Assembly (NCBI GenBank): GCA_016296575.1
Contig: JAEDJA010000002.1
Coordinates: forward strand, 68,849-132,848
Length of the DNA: 64,000 nucleotides
Source: Treponema sp.
GTDB taxonomy: Bacteria; Spirochaetota; Spirochaetia; Treponematales; Treponemataceae
Direction of reading: 5' to 3'
Shown piece by piece: positions 1 through 8,845 of this stretch (the first letter of the stretch is position 1; every line of letters begins with the position of its first letter). The notes below the pieces were generated by a model, which was not told where the DNA came from, did no database searches, and saw nothing but the letters and a program-made list of their open reading frames with translations. Position numbers and translations under genes: made by a program.

Positions 1-333
1 ACCAGCGGAGTTGTTACCATGAAAGATGTAATGCGCGTAATTTTTGGCCGCATGAGTGATGAAAACTCCAAGGATATTCCACCGGAAGAACGAATCAAAG
101 TAATTTCCACAAGAGAACTGATTCTCCCAGGTGACATGAAAATTGAAGATGTAAACAATCTTCTAAATTTCAATCTGGAGTCTGAATTCTACAATACTTT
201 TGGAGGCTGGATTCTTGAAACTTACGGAACACTTCCAAAAACCGGTGATATTATGATACACGGAAAAACTCTGTTTATAATGGAAGAAATTAAAAACCGT
301 AGAATTATATCCGTACGCATAAGACTCCGCTAA
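1..333 (+). CDS. CorC/HlyC-family (CNNM-like) protein, C-terminal fragment
   Basis: The reading frame is open to the first base, so this is the 3' end of a gene that starts outside the window. The first visible residues (TSGVVTMKDVMRVIFGRM) match the end of a CBS domain of the HlyC/CorC family, where a G-V-V-T-x-x-D-V motif is followed by I-x-G-x-M/I. The remaining 80 or so residues (IEDVNNLLNF, GGWILETYG, GDIMIHG) look like the CorC_HlyC transporter-associated domain. Full-length members have four N-terminal membrane segments and two CBS domains and are linked to Mg2+/Co2+ efflux or membrane maintenance. An ATG at 19 is internal and is not the start. The stop is 24 bp before the next gene. 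Confidence 0.8.
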   Translation, partial: TSGVVTMKDVMRVIFGRMSDENSKDIPPEERIKVISTRELILPGDMKIEDVNNLLNFNLESEFYNTFGGWILETYGTLPKTGDIMIHGKTLFIMEEIKNRRIISVRIRLR

Positions 334-357
334 AAAATGCCGATAAAGTAAAAAGCA

Positions 358-1419
358 ATGAAAAAGCTTCTGATTTCTGCAGTCTTTCTATTTTCCTTCT
401 CTGTAATTTTTGCCTGGGATAATTTTACTTTCTCCCTTACTCCAAAGGCCGGCATTATGTATGGTCAGATTGATGAATACGTTTTTTCAAAAATCTCAAA
501 ATGTTCTCAGGATAAACTAAGCGAGCTTAACTGGGATATAAAATCCGCTGTAACCATTGGTGCAGAAATTGACGCAACTGCAGTAAAGTGGATTTATCTT
601 GGTGGAAACATGCGCACAGCCTTCCAGGGAAAAACCGGCCTCATGGTTGACCGGGACTGGCAGAACATTGATTTCGAAAAATCAAAGCCTGCACTTGTTA
701 ATTCCGGCACCTCCCAGACCGCCCTTACAAACTATTCTTCCCACGACAATTACCTTAAAGATTATTATGCTTTTTCGGGAAAGTTAGGACTGAATATTCC
801 ATCCATTCCAAAAACAAATCTGCGCTTTCTTGTAATGGGAAAAACAGAACACATTATGTTTGACGGCATGAACGGTGGTGGAATGGACAGCTATACAATC
901 GACGCTTTTGGAAATTCAACAAATCGTGTTGATGAAAATGGTCCATTTTTTGACATAGGAACCGGGTTATACCGCCCTAAAGATTTTTCCAAAATCGGTA
1001 AGGTTATTTCCTATGAACAATTCAAAAGTTATTTTTATATTGGTTTTGAAGCAGATACTAAGGTCATCCCTCGCGTTTACCTTAAAGCTGCCTTTTTCTG
1101 GTCACCTGTTTTTTCGGTAAATGCTTATGATACTCATTGGACAAACCTTGCTATTGGTCTGGAAGGTCGTTTCTTTGATTATGTAAAAGGGAATGGTGCC
1201 ATGGAAACTGATTTTCAGGCTTCCTTCGCCTTCAACAAAAATCATTCCATTGGTGTAGATTTTTTCTGGGATTATATTCCAGTAACCAAGGGCGCCACTT
1301 ACAACGGCTTTAATCCAGATACAATGAAGGTAAATCCCAAAAACGCAAATCCAGCATATCTTGGTGGAACAAGCTCCAGCATTTTCTTCTTCAATCTGTT
1401 CTATAGATTTACCCTCTGA
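358..1419 (+). CDS. Omptin-like outer-membrane aspartyl protease
   Basis: A 353-residue protein with a signal peptide (residues 1-19, cleavage after VIFA). Its beginning, SLTPKAGIMYGQIDEYVF then KLSELNWDI, follows the omptin pattern of a first strand with G-x-x-x-G, E-Y-V-Y and K-x-S-x-L-x-W. Omptin catalysis uses two acidic/histidine pairs: D-x-D-W and D-x-H. Both are visible here as D98-R-D100-W101 and D258-T-H260. The omptin S-S-H motif is present at 127-129. The chain ends in an aromatic-rich strand (FNLFYRFTL), as in outer-membrane barrels. Length is slightly above the roughly 300 residues of enterobacterial omptins. Known omptins cleave between basic residues at the cell surface; the substrate here is unknown. 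The assignment rests on motif spacing read by eye; another treponemal barrel family is the alternative. Confidence 0.68.
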   Translation: MKKLLISAVFLFSFSVIFAWDNFTFSLTPKAGIMYGQIDEYVFSKISKCSQDKLSELNWDIKSAVTIGAEIDATAVKWIYLGGNMRTAFQGKTGLMVDRDWQNIDFEKSKPALVNSGTSQTALTNYSSHDNYLKDYYAFSGKLGLNIPSIPKTNLRFLVMGKTEHIMFDGMNGGGMDSYTIDAFGNSTNRVDENGPFFDIGTGLYRPKDFSKIGKVISYEQFKSYFYIGFEADTKVIPRVYLKAAFFWSPVFSVNAYDTHWTNLAIGLEGRFFDYVKGNGAMETDFQASFAFNKNHSIGVDFFWDYIPVTKGATYNGFNPDTMKVNPKNANPAYLGGTSSSIFFFNLFYRFTL

Positions 1420-1444
1420 TCAATTTTTCACTTTATTCAAAAGC

Positions 1445-2122
1445 TTATTCAAACTTTGGCACTTCCCGAATTTTGTTATAATGAACATCGTAAGCGTGGG
1501 TGTTTGGTCGTATTCCCATAATCCGTTCATTTTCCGCAGTCAGCTGAAGTGTAATCATCTGTTTAAATACATCCATCAGGCATTCAGGATCACAGTTTTT
1601 AGCCAGGTTGATTTCCTGCAGCTCCTTTATAAGATAATAACAGCTTTCGATGGTGGAAATGTATTCAGGACGAGGCTCATGCTTAAAAGTAAAGATTGAG
1701 CGGTAATCTCCATGGAAGCTTAAACGCGGCAGATCAAGAAGCCACAAATTATGTTCAATCATCTTTTTTGCGCAAAACCAGGTAGCATCCAAAACCAGCA
1801 CCAATGGAATACGTCCATCTACTGCCTGAAAAAAGCCTTCTGTTTTACTGGTCCAGGCAGTTTCTTCAGGATACAAAAGCAGAGGAAAATATTTTGGATC
1901 ATTTAAAAGTGATGTCAGATGCTGATTTTGAGTAAAGTCCAGTCCCACAATAATTTCAGAATCTTTTAAAGAAATGTGGGCCAGATGTCCTGTTCCAGTA
2001 CGGTTTCTTTTGCTCTCTTTAGGATGCATCAAAAAAAGAAACTTAATTCCCGGATCAAATTCGTGGGTAAATTTACACAGACAGTCCTTTTGAGGCTTAA
2101 AACATTTGTAGCATCTTTCCAT
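1445..2122 (-). CDS. DTW-domain protein (TapT-like tRNA aminocarboxypropyltransferase)
   Basis: A 225-residue protein with an N-terminal zinc-type cluster (C4, C7, C14, C16), then MHPKESKRNRTGTGHLA at 32-48, the D-x-T-W signature (LDATW, 111-115) and a downstream R-P-E-Y-I-S-T-I-E block (151-159). This order is characteristic of the DTW family. E. coli and human members install acp3U on tRNA using SAM; the same reaction is inferred here. It converges with the omptin gene (26 bp apart) and diverges from the lipoprotein gene. A TATAAT box lies 6 nt before the ATG and there is no Shine-Dalgarno sequence, so the mRNA may be leaderless. Confidence 0.85.
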   Translation of the reverse strand: MERCYKCFKPQKDCLCKFTHEFDPGIKFLFLMHPKESKRNRTGTGHLAHISLKDSEIIVGLDFTQNQHLTSLLNDPKYFPLLLYPEETAWTSKTEGFFQAVDGRIPLVLVLDATWFCAKKMIEHNLWLLDLPRLSFHGDYRSIFTFKHEPRPEYISTIESCYYLIKELQEINLAKNCDPECLMDVFKQMITLQLTAENERIMGIRPNTHAYDVHYNKIREVPKFE

Positions 2123-2128
2123 AAGCTG

Positions 2129-2134
2129 ATTATA
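2129..2134 (-). promoter_or_regulatory. -10 box 6 nt before DTW-domain gene start
   Basis: TATAAT on the minus strand ends 6 nt before the ATG at 2122. Transcription would start at or next to the start codon. A convincing -35 is not visible (TACATC at 17-nt spacing is weak). Confidence 0.45.
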
Positions 2135-2193
2135 TCAGAAATCCTGCAAAAGATGTATTGTCCCAAAGTATAGAAAATCTACTATTAAAATAC

Positions 2194-2199
2194 TATAAT
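2194..2199 (+). promoter_or_regulatory. -10 box 6 nt before SH3-lipoprotein gene start
   Basis: TATAAT ends 6 nt before the ATG at 2206. The only purine-rich stretch (GGAAG) sits 1 nt from the ATG, too close to act as a ribosome binding site. The -35 region is weak. Confidence 0.4.
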
Positions 2200-2205
2200 G
2201 GAAGA

Positions 2206-3507
2206 ATGAAAAAGCATATTCTTGGGGCCGCTATTGCAGCAGTCACACTTCTTTTTACTTCGTGCTCTGAAATAATGGGTTACAGCACTCTTCTTTGGAA
2301 TCTTCCTGAGCAGAATCTTTGCGACGGTGAACTGGTTCCTGTTTATATTAAATCAAACATTTCTCACGTATATGTTGCAGGCTTCAATGATGATGAAAAA
2401 TTTGAAGTTCCTCTCTGGAAAATGACTGAACCTGTAAAACTGAAACAGGCTCAAAAAGAAAATGAAAAGTATAAAGCTTATGCACGTCAGTATGCATCTG
2501 CAAAAATTGATGGTCTTCCAATCCGTTCACAGACTGTAAATACTGCAAAACAGGTTTATCGTCTGCGAAAAGGTGAAACTGTAAAAATTCTTTATAAAGG
2601 AACTGGACAGCCTGTTATGGCCGGTCAGAACGCACTTGAAGGTGACTGGCTCCGTGTTCTTACAAAAGACGGCACTCAGGGCTGGTGTTTCTCCTACAAT
2701 CTGTCACAGTTTGAAGCCGATGCAGCTGGAAATCCTATTGGTGGAGTTTCTGTTGTTGTAGAAGAAGAAAAAGATGAACTTTTCGAAAGTATAATGAGCC
2801 GCATCTGGTATCCTGACACATTCAAAAATCTTATTGCTGCCGGTAACATTGACCTGAACCAGTTGAACGCCTCTTACAATCTTTCATTCGATCTTGAAAA
2901 CAAGAAGGTTCACCTGAACATGCAGAAAATTCACGAATCCTGGGATTTTGAAGGCTATTCAAAGCTTGACGATTATGAATACGAGCTTACAAACATTCCA
3001 ATCAAGATTTACTACAGACGTCAGGGCTTCATTGTTGCCCGCTACACCGACGATAGTGGAAAACCTCAGGATATTGATCTTGTTACCCTTGATGTAAATA
3101 TCAATGAACTGATTGCAACAGAAAAGGACCGCCGCCAGGAAGCCTTCGAAAAAATTACACAGAACGGCACTTCATACATGTCTTCTAACTACGGTGCACT
3201 TACAATCAATGAAGACGGCACTTTCCGTTGGACAAATTTCAAGCTTTTGGTTCCTTCAATCATTGATGCTGGAAGTAAAAATGGCGGAACTGTAAACGTA
3301 AAATACTCCATCAGCAAAAAACTTAAGGAAAATTACGATGGTGTTCTTACATTCAAGTTTGACGGCATGACCAACGAAGTAAACTTCCTCTACAAGCTGG
3401 AAAGTGGTGATATCCGCCTTGAAGATGCAACTTCAGCTACATTGGATGGAAATATGTTCTCAGCCAGAAGTACAAGTCCAACTGTAATTTATTTTAAGGG
3501 AAACTAA
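2206..3507 (+). CDS. SH3-domain lipoprotein
   Basis: A 433-residue protein starting MKKHILGAAIAAVTLLFTSC, a lipoprotein signal with the lipobox cysteine at residue 20. The frame extends 16 codons upstream to a TTG, but that part overlaps the -10 box, so ATG 2206 is preferred. A bacterial SH3-like segment covers about residues 115-175 (VYRLRKGETVKILYKGTG then GDWLRVLTKDGTQGWCFSYN). The rest, with a long beta-rich C-terminal half, is not recognised. Its place in the envelope follows from the lipobox; binding a peptide or glycan through the SH3 domain is an inference. It sits alone between a divergent gene and the acyl-CoA synthetase promoter. Confidence 0.82.
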   Translation: MKKHILGAAIAAVTLLFTSCSEIMGYSTLLWNLPEQNLCDGELVPVYIKSNISHVYVAGFNDDEKFEVPLWKMTEPVKLKQAQKENEKYKAYARQYASAKIDGLPIRSQTVNTAKQVYRLRKGETVKILYKGTGQPVMAGQNALEGDWLRVLTKDGTQGWCFSYNLSQFEADAAGNPIGGVSVVVEEEKDELFESIMSRIWYPDTFKNLIAAGNIDLNQLNASYNLSFDLENKKVHLNMQKIHESWDFEGYSKLDDYEYELTNIPIKIYYRRQGFIVARYTDDSGKPQDIDLVTLDVNINELIATEKDRRQEAFEKITQNGTSYMSSNYGALTINEDGTFRWTNFKLLVPSIIDAGSKNGGTVNVKYSISKKLKENYDGVLTFKFDGMTNEVNFLYKLESGDIRLEDATSATLDGNMFSARSTSPTVIYFKGN

Positions 3508-3527
3508 AATATTCCATTAAAACTCGA

Positions 3528-3549
3528 AAAATCGGGCAAAAAATCGGGC
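3528..3549 (+). repeat. Direct repeat AAAATCGGGC x2 before acyl-CoA synthetase promoter
   Basis: AAAATCGGGC occurs at 3528-3537 and 3540-3549, a 12-nt period, ending 4 nt before the -35 box. It could bind a regulator of the acyl-CoA synthetase gene. No known fatty-acid regulator site was matched. Confidence 0.4.
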
Positions 3550-3553
3550 TATT

Positions 3554-3582
3554 TTGACAAAAAAATATAAAAATGTCATAAT
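3554..3582 (+). promoter_or_regulatory. Sigma70-type promoter of acyl-CoA synthetase gene
   Basis: TTGACA (3554-3559), a 17-nt spacer and CATAAT (3577-3582), followed by AGGAG at 3606-3610 before ATG 3616. This is the best -35/-10 match in the window. Confidence 0.8.
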
Positions 3583-3615
3583 AGAGAGGATTTTAATACT
3601 TAGACAGGAGTTAAT

Positions 3616-5310
3616 ATGGCTTTATACCACGAATATTTAATCGACGACAGAGAGTTCAAAGATTACGATGACCTGAAGGCAAACTGCCGCTTTAAGACAC
3701 CTGAGAATTTCAATTTTGCATACGACATTGTAGACCGATATACAGTCATTGAACCAAACAAAAGAGCAATGGTTTGGATTGACGATAACAACGAAGAAAA
3801 AATTTTTACTTTCGAAGATATTTCCCGTGAATCAAAACGTGCAGCATATTATTTTACAACACTTGGCATTAAAAAAGGTGATGCAGTAATGCTTATGCTT
3901 CGCCGCCGTTACGAATGGTGGATTATCATGATGGCACTTCACCGCATTGGTGCAATTGCTGTTCCTGCTACAACACAGCTTTTAGCTCATGATATTGAAT
4001 ACCGAAACAATGCTGCTGAAATCAAAATGATCATCACAGCTGACATTCCTGAACTTCAGGCAGAAATTGAAAAAACGATACCAACATCACCTTCTGTAAA
4101 AATGCTTATGACAGTTGGTAATGACCGTGAAGGTTGGATTAATTTTCACAAAGAATGTGACAGATTTGACCCGGAATTCCCTCGGCCTGTTGGAGATCTT
4201 GCTACACACAATGAAGATCCAATGCTTATGTACTTTACTTCAGGTACATCTGGTTTTCCAAAAATGGTTCTTCACAACTTCCTCTATCCTATCGGACACA
4301 TTGTAACAGCAAAATACTGGCACGGTGTTGTTGATAACGGACTTCACATTTCAATTGCTGAAACTGGATGGGCAAAATCCACATGGGGAAAGCTTTACGG
4401 TCAGTGGATTTGTGGTACAGCCCAGTTTGTATATGATATGAACTCTTTCCGTCCAGACAAAATGCTTAAACTGATTGCTCAGTATGGTATTACTACTTTC
4501 TGTGCACCTCCAACAGTTTACCGCTATCTTATCCGCCAGGATCTTACAAGATACGATCTTTCATCAGTTTTACGTTTTTCTACTGCAGGAGAAGCTTTGA
4601 ACGGTGCTGTTTACGACAAGTTCATTGAACAGACAGGCAAAAAGATTTATGAAGGTTACGGACAGACTGAATCAACAATCATCTGTGGAAACTTCATGGA
4701 TACACCGATTAAACCGGGCTCAATGGGAAAACCAAGTCCTCAGTATGATGTTGAAGTTGTAAATGCCAATGGAAAACCTGTTCCATACGGTGAAGTTGGT
4801 GAACTGGTTATCCACGTAGAAAAAGGTCATCCACATGGACTTCTTATTGGTTACTATAAAGATCAGACTCTTACAGCAAACGCATTTTTTGGCGGTGTTT
4901 ACCACACTGGTGATACTGTTACTATGGACGAAGATGGATACGTTTGGTTTGTAGGCCGTAAAGATGATATCATCAAAAGTTCTGGTTACCGCATCAGTCC
5001 ATTTGAGGTTGAATCTGTCCTTCAGAAACATCAGGCAGTTCTTGAATGTGCAGTTACTGGAGTTCCAGATGAAAAACGCGGACAGGCTGTAAAAGCAACA
5101 ATTGTTCTTTCCCAGGGATACAAAGCCAGTCACGAGCTTGAAGTTGAACTTTTTGATTATGTAAAACACGAAACAGCATTGTATAAATGTCCTCGTATTA
5201 TTGAATTCGTTGAAGAGCTTCCAAAAACTATTTCAGGAAAGATTCGCCGCGTAGAAATCCGCGAAAAAGACAACGGAATCGAAGAAAAAAACATTAAACA
5301 GGACTTCTAG
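3616..5310 (+). CDS. AMP-forming acyl-CoA synthetase (medium-chain/acetyl-CoA synthetase type)
   Basis: A 564-residue member of the ANL adenylating superfamily. Visible motifs are the phosphate loop YFTSGTSGFPKMV (about 205-217), the A5 motif GYGQTE (about 347), the hinge/A8 region YHTGDTVTMDEDGYVWFVGR followed by KDDIIKSSGYRISPFEVE, and the C-terminal lysine motif PKTISGKIRR. These fit activation of a carboxylate to acyl-AMP and then acyl-CoA; the chain-length preference cannot be read. ATG 3616 has AGGAG 5 nt upstream. It has its own strong promoter and leads a run with fabF (17 bp later) and lysS, suggesting a link between fatty-acid uptake or recycling and synthesis. Confidence 0.9.
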   Translation: MALYHEYLIDDREFKDYDDLKANCRFKTPENFNFAYDIVDRYTVIEPNKRAMVWIDDNNEEKIFTFEDISRESKRAAYYFTTLGIKKGDAVMLMLRRRYEWWIIMMALHRIGAIAVPATTQLLAHDIEYRNNAAEIKMIITADIPELQAEIEKTIPTSPSVKMLMTVGNDREGWINFHKECDRFDPEFPRPVGDLATHNEDPMLMYFTSGTSGFPKMVLHNFLYPIGHIVTAKYWHGVVDNGLHISIAETGWAKSTWGKLYGQWICGTAQFVYDMNSFRPDKMLKLIAQYGITTFCAPPTVYRYLIRQDLTRYDLSSVLRFSTAGEALNGAVYDKFIEQTGKKIYEGYGQTESTIICGNFMDTPIKPGSMGKPSPQYDVEVVNANGKPVPYGEVGELVIHVEKGHPHGLLIGYYKDQTLTANAFFGGVYHTGDTVTMDEDGYVWFVGRKDDIIKSSGYRISPFEVESVLQKHQAVLECAVTGVPDEKRGQAVKATIVLSQGYKASHELEVELFDYVKHETALYKCPRIIEFVEELPKTISGKIRRVEIREKDNGIEEKNIKQDF

Positions 5311-5327
5311 TCCTATATAGGAAGATT

Positions 5328-6584
5328 ATGGAATTCAGAAGAGTTGTAATTACTGGTCTTGGAGCAGTTACTCCTGTTGGAAACAACGCTCAGGACTCAT
5401 GGAATGCAGTTAAAGAAGGAAAAAGCGGAATCTCAAAAATCACTCTTTTTGATGCCGAAAACTACCCTGTAAAAATTGCTGGCGAAGTTAAGGACTTCAA
5501 TCTGGATGCATACAATATCGATAAAAAGCTTTTGAGAAAAATGGCCCGTCAGACAAAATTCCTTATGGGGTCATGTATCGAAGCAGTTACAGATGCTGGT
5601 TACAACCAGGAAACTCTTACTGAAACTAAATGTGGAATTGTAACAGGAGTTGGAATCGGAACAAACCATGTTGCCGACGAAGCTTTTCAAAAAATGTACG
5701 ATCCTAAATTCGGACCAACACGAATCCCTCCACTTACAGCTCCAATGCTTATTTCCAATGAATCAGCTGCCAACGTAGCCATCTACTATCAGATTCACGG
5801 ACCTGCCTGGACACTTTCTACAGCCTGTGCATCTGGAACTGATGCAATTAGTCTTTCAACAGATCTTATCCGCAGCGGAAAACTGGACATCTGTCTTGCA
5901 TCTGGAACGGACGCAAACATTACACCATTGAATATCAGTTCTTATTCAATCCTTCAGGCTCTTTGTTCTTCTTACAACGACAATCCTGAAAAAGCAAGCC
6001 GTCCTTTTGACAAAGACCGTGCTGGTTTCGTAATGAGTGAAGGTTCTGCCTGTCTTTTCCTTGAAGAATACGAACACGCAAAAGCTCGTGGTGCTCATAT
6101 TTACGCCGAACTTGCTGGAACTGGTACTACCTGCGATGCTTATCATATTACTGCTCCTTGTGATGACGGAAAATGGGCCGCTAAAGCACTTTCCGACGCA
6201 ATGGAAGCTGCTGGAGTAAAACCTGAAGAAATCCAGTACTATAATGCCCACGGAACATCTACCCACGCAAATGATTCAAGCGAAACTACAATGCTTAAAT
6301 CTGTATTTGGTGAATATGCAAAAAAACTGCACATTTCTTCAACAAAAAGCGAAACTGGTCATATGATTGGAGCTGCTGGAGTAATTGAAGCACTGTTTTG
6401 TGTAAAAGCACTGGAAGATAACTTTGTTCCACCAACAATCAACTGCGATAATCCAGATGTAGAAGGTGGTTGTGACCTTGACTACACACCAAACAAAGGT
6501 ATTTCCGTTCCACTTACTGCCGTTGCATCTTGTTCACTTGGTTTTGGTGGACATAACGGTGCTGTAGTAATCAAAAAACTGTAA
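5328..6584 (+). CDS. fabF: Beta-ketoacyl-ACP synthase II (KAS II)
   Basis: A 418-residue condensing enzyme. It starts with the typical RRVVITGLGAVTPVGN. The active-site cysteine is C167 in STACASGTDA, and the two histidines lie in NAHGTST and SETGHMIGAAG. It ends with the family's SLGFGGHNGAVV. The enzyme elongates acyl-ACP with malonyl-ACP in cytoplasmic fatty-acid synthesis. GGAAG precedes the ATG. It follows the acyl-CoA synthetase closely and is probably co-transcribed with it. Confidence 0.95.
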   Translation: MEFRRVVITGLGAVTPVGNNAQDSWNAVKEGKSGISKITLFDAENYPVKIAGEVKDFNLDAYNIDKKLLRKMARQTKFLMGSCIEAVTDAGYNQETLTETKCGIVTGVGIGTNHVADEAFQKMYDPKFGPTRIPPLTAPMLISNESAANVAIYYQIHGPAWTLSTACASGTDAISLSTDLIRSGKLDICLASGTDANITPLNISSYSILQALCSSYNDNPEKASRPFDKDRAGFVMSEGSACLFLEEYEHAKARGAHIYAELAGTGTTCDAYHITAPCDDGKWAAKALSDAMEAAGVKPEEIQYYNAHGTSTHANDSSETTMLKSVFGEYAKKLHISSTKSETGHMIGAAGVIEALFCVKALEDNFVPPTINCDNPDVEGGCDLDYTPNKGISVPLTAVASCSLGFGGHNGAVVIKKL

Positions 6585-6606
6585 TTTATTTTATAAGGAT
6601 ATAGAA

Positions 6607-8220
6607 ATGAGCGAAAAAAAAGATCCATTGCTTTGTCACTGGGCCGACCAGATGGCTGAAAAAATCATTGCAGAAAAAGGTGATTTGGACTCATACACTT
6701 GTGCCTCAGGAATCACTCCTTCAGGTACAGTTCACATCGGAAACTTCCGTGAAATCATTACAGTAGACCTGGTAGTACGAGCTCTCCGTGACCGGGGCAA
6801 GAATGTTCGCTTCATCTACTCTTGGGATGATTACGATGTATTCCGCAAGGTTCCAGCTAACATGCCTGATCCAGAAGTTCTGCAGAATTACCTGCGTTAC
6901 CCAATTACTTCTGTACCAGACACAACAAAACGCAACGAAAATTATGCCCGCCATCACGAAGTTGATATTGAAACTCAGCTTCCACGCGTTGGCATTCATC
7001 CTGAATTCCTTTACCAGAGTCAGCGTTATCAGGCACACCGTTACGCAGAAGGCATGAAAAAAGCACTTCAGAACCGTGAACTGATAAAAAAATGTCTCAA
7101 CGAATACCGTGATGACGATCACAAAATGAAAGACTCTGACGTTTACTGGCCAACATCAATTTTCTGTGGCAAATGTAACAAAGATACTACAGAAATTACA
7201 GGCTATGATGGAGAATACGGCGTATCTTACAAATGTGAATGTGGCTGTGAAGAAACTGTTGATATCCGTGAATTTGGTGGAATTAAACTTGGCTGGCGTG
7301 TTGACTGGCCAATGAGATGGAACGAAGAAAAAGTAGTTTTTGAACCGGGTGGAAAAGATCACATCAGTCCTGGTGGAAGTTACGATACTGCAAAACTGGT
7401 TTCTAAACAGATTTACGGATGGAACGCTCCTGTAACAATGCGCTATGATTTTGTTATGCTCAAAGGTGTTCCTGGAAAAATGTCGTCATCAAAAGGAAAA
7501 GTAATTTCTCTGGTAGATGCTCTTGAAGTTTACCAGCCACAGGTTCTCCGCTATATTTTTGCTGGTACACGTCCTAATACAGAATTCTCTATCAGTTTTG
7601 ATATGGATGTAGTAAAAATCTACGAGGATTACGACAAAACAGAACGAATTGTTTACGGCATTGATCCTGCCAAAAACGAAGATGTTCTTAATAAAGAAAA
7701 ACGCATCTACATGCTTTCTCAGATGGACGGCAAAATTCCAGAAGTTATGCCTTACCAGATTTCATTCCGTCTTCTTACAACCCTTCTCCAGATTTACTCA
7801 GGGAATGTAGATAAAGTAATTGCTTATCTTGGTGATGTAAAACCTGAACAGGAAGAAACTCTCCGCCAGCGTGCCCAGTGTGCCTGGTACTGGATTACAG
7901 AAAGTGCTCCTGACTGCGCTCCAGACTTCTGTTTTGCCCTTATCACAGATGGTTCTAAATCAGACAAAATCGAAGGTGATTACCTTAAAGCTCTGTGCCG
8001 CATCCGTGACGAAATTGTTCCAAAAATGGAAGCTTTTGCCGTTGACAAAGAACTTCAGCAGGCTATGTACGACATTGCTACAGAAATGGGTCTTGATGCA
8101 AAAACTCTTTTCCAGACTGTTTACACAGCCCTTATCGGAAAGCTTCAGGGGCCACGTCTTGCAAACTTCATGAAAATTATTGGTAAAGAACAGCTTACAA
8201 AAATCCTAAGCGTTTACTAA
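6607..8220 (+). CDS. lysS: Lysyl-tRNA synthetase, class I
   Basis: A 537-residue class I synthetase with HIGN at 43-46 (ASGITPSGTVHIGNFRE) and KMSSS near 291-295. A CxxC...CxC zinc segment lies in between (FCGKCNKDT, then KCECGC). Class I LysRS is the archaeal type and is also known in spirochaetes and alphaproteobacteria; most bacteria use a class II enzyme, so it supports the spirochaete assignment. It charges tRNA-Lys in the cytoplasm. AAGGA lies 7 nt before the ATG. The gene follows fabF by 22 bp and is followed by an inverted-repeat element that may end the transcript. Confidence 0.95.
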   Translation: MSEKKDPLLCHWADQMAEKIIAEKGDLDSYTCASGITPSGTVHIGNFREIITVDLVVRALRDRGKNVRFIYSWDDYDVFRKVPANMPDPEVLQNYLRYPITSVPDTTKRNENYARHHEVDIETQLPRVGIHPEFLYQSQRYQAHRYAEGMKKALQNRELIKKCLNEYRDDDHKMKDSDVYWPTSIFCGKCNKDTTEITGYDGEYGVSYKCECGCEETVDIREFGGIKLGWRVDWPMRWNEEKVVFEPGGKDHISPGGSYDTAKLVSKQIYGWNAPVTMRYDFVMLKGVPGKMSSSKGKVISLVDALEVYQPQVLRYIFAGTRPNTEFSISFDMDVVKIYEDYDKTERIVYGIDPAKNEDVLNKEKRIYMLSQMDGKIPEVMPYQISFRLLTTLLQIYSGNVDKVIAYLGDVKPEQEETLRQRAQCAWYWITESAPDCAPDFCFALITDGSKSDKIEGDYLKALCRIRDEIVPKMEAFAVDKELQQAMYDIATEMGLDAKTLFQTVYTALIGKLQGPRLANFMKIIGKEQLTKILSVY

Positions 8221-8242
8221 ACAAATATCATACTCACAAAAA

Positions 8243-8414
8243 AGGGGCTGTCCTAAAAGTTTACATTACGGTGGTTGAGTTTACGGTCCCTGAGCCATGT
8301 CGAAGGGTGGTATCCTGAGCCATGTCGAAGGGTCGAAACCACCACATTACGGTGGTTGAGTTTATCGAAACCACCACATTTAGTGTAGCACTCATTACTT
8401 TTAGGACAGCCCCT
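8243..8414. repeat. Inverted-repeat (MITE/REP-like) element, copy A
   Basis: A perfect 17-bp terminal inverted repeat (AGGGGCTGTCCTAAAAG and its complement at 8398-8414) encloses 138 bp built of smaller repeats: CATTACGGTGGTTGAG twice, TGAGCCATGTCGAAGGGT twice, CGAAACCACCACAT twice. Related elements lie at 19431-19622 and 61154-61211. There is no coding capacity. It begins 22 bp after the lysS stop and may also work as a transcript end. The 260 bp after it (to 8676) hold a C-rich stretch and the next promoter, no gene. Confidence 0.8.
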
Positions 8415-8628
8415 ACCCCCCCCTTCTCCGGGGATACCTCGTTCCCCAGGTCTTGCGCGTTACGCACAAATATTCAGAACTTTTACTCATTACCACAACC
8501 TAATTCTCTTTTATCATAAAACTATATTTTTCTTACAAGAGGTAATTTCTTAGAATTAATTCCCAAAATAATTACCCCACATCTAACGTTTTCGCTCCGT
8601 CTAAAATGCTAGTTTTTATTCCAACAAG

Positions 8629-8658
8629 TTATCAGGCTAAGCAAAACTGTGCTATAAT
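8629..8658 (+). promoter_or_regulatory. Probable promoter of DUF4160/DUF2442 pair
   Basis: TATAAT at 8653-8658 with a weak -35 (TTATCA, 8629-8634, 18-nt spacer). A perfect AGGAGG at 8665-8670 serves the ATG at 8677. Confidence 0.5.
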
Positions 8659-8676
8659 AAGGTCAGGAGGAACCAA

Positions 8677-8835
8677 ATGCCAGTATTATCAATGTTTTAT
8701 GGAATCATAATCCGAATGCAAAGTGAAAAAGGCGGTAAGCATCATCTTCCTCATATTCACGTAATCTGCGGTGATGATGAATCCGTTTTTTCGCTGGAAG
8801 GAGAACAGTTCTTTAAAATTGAACCTTTGAAATAA
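8677..8835 (+). CDS. Short DUF4160-family protein
   Basis: A 52-residue protein, MPVLSMFYGIIIRMQSEKGG followed by HHLPHIHVICGDDESVFS. The M-x-x-(I/F)-x-F-(F/Y)-G-I-x-I-R-M start and the P-H-(I/F)-H-V motif are typical of DUF4160. Family members are usually about 80 residues, so this copy stops before the usual C-terminal helix. AGGAGG lies 6 nt before the ATG. The DUF2442 gene starts 10 bp after the stop. DUF4160 and DUF2442 are often neighbours and suspected of forming a toxin-antitoxin-like pair; no activity can be read from sequence. Confidence 0.72.
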   Translation: MPVLSMFYGIIIRMQSEKGGKHHLPHIHVICGDDESVFSLEGEQFFKIEPLK

Positions 8836-8845
8836 GGGGGCAAGA

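Noticed and set aside
4720..5169. 149-codon frame on the minus strand inside the acyl-CoA synthetase gene
   Set aside because: Low-complexity Phe/Asn/Lys-rich product antisense to a well-supported gene; no promoter or ribosome binding site.
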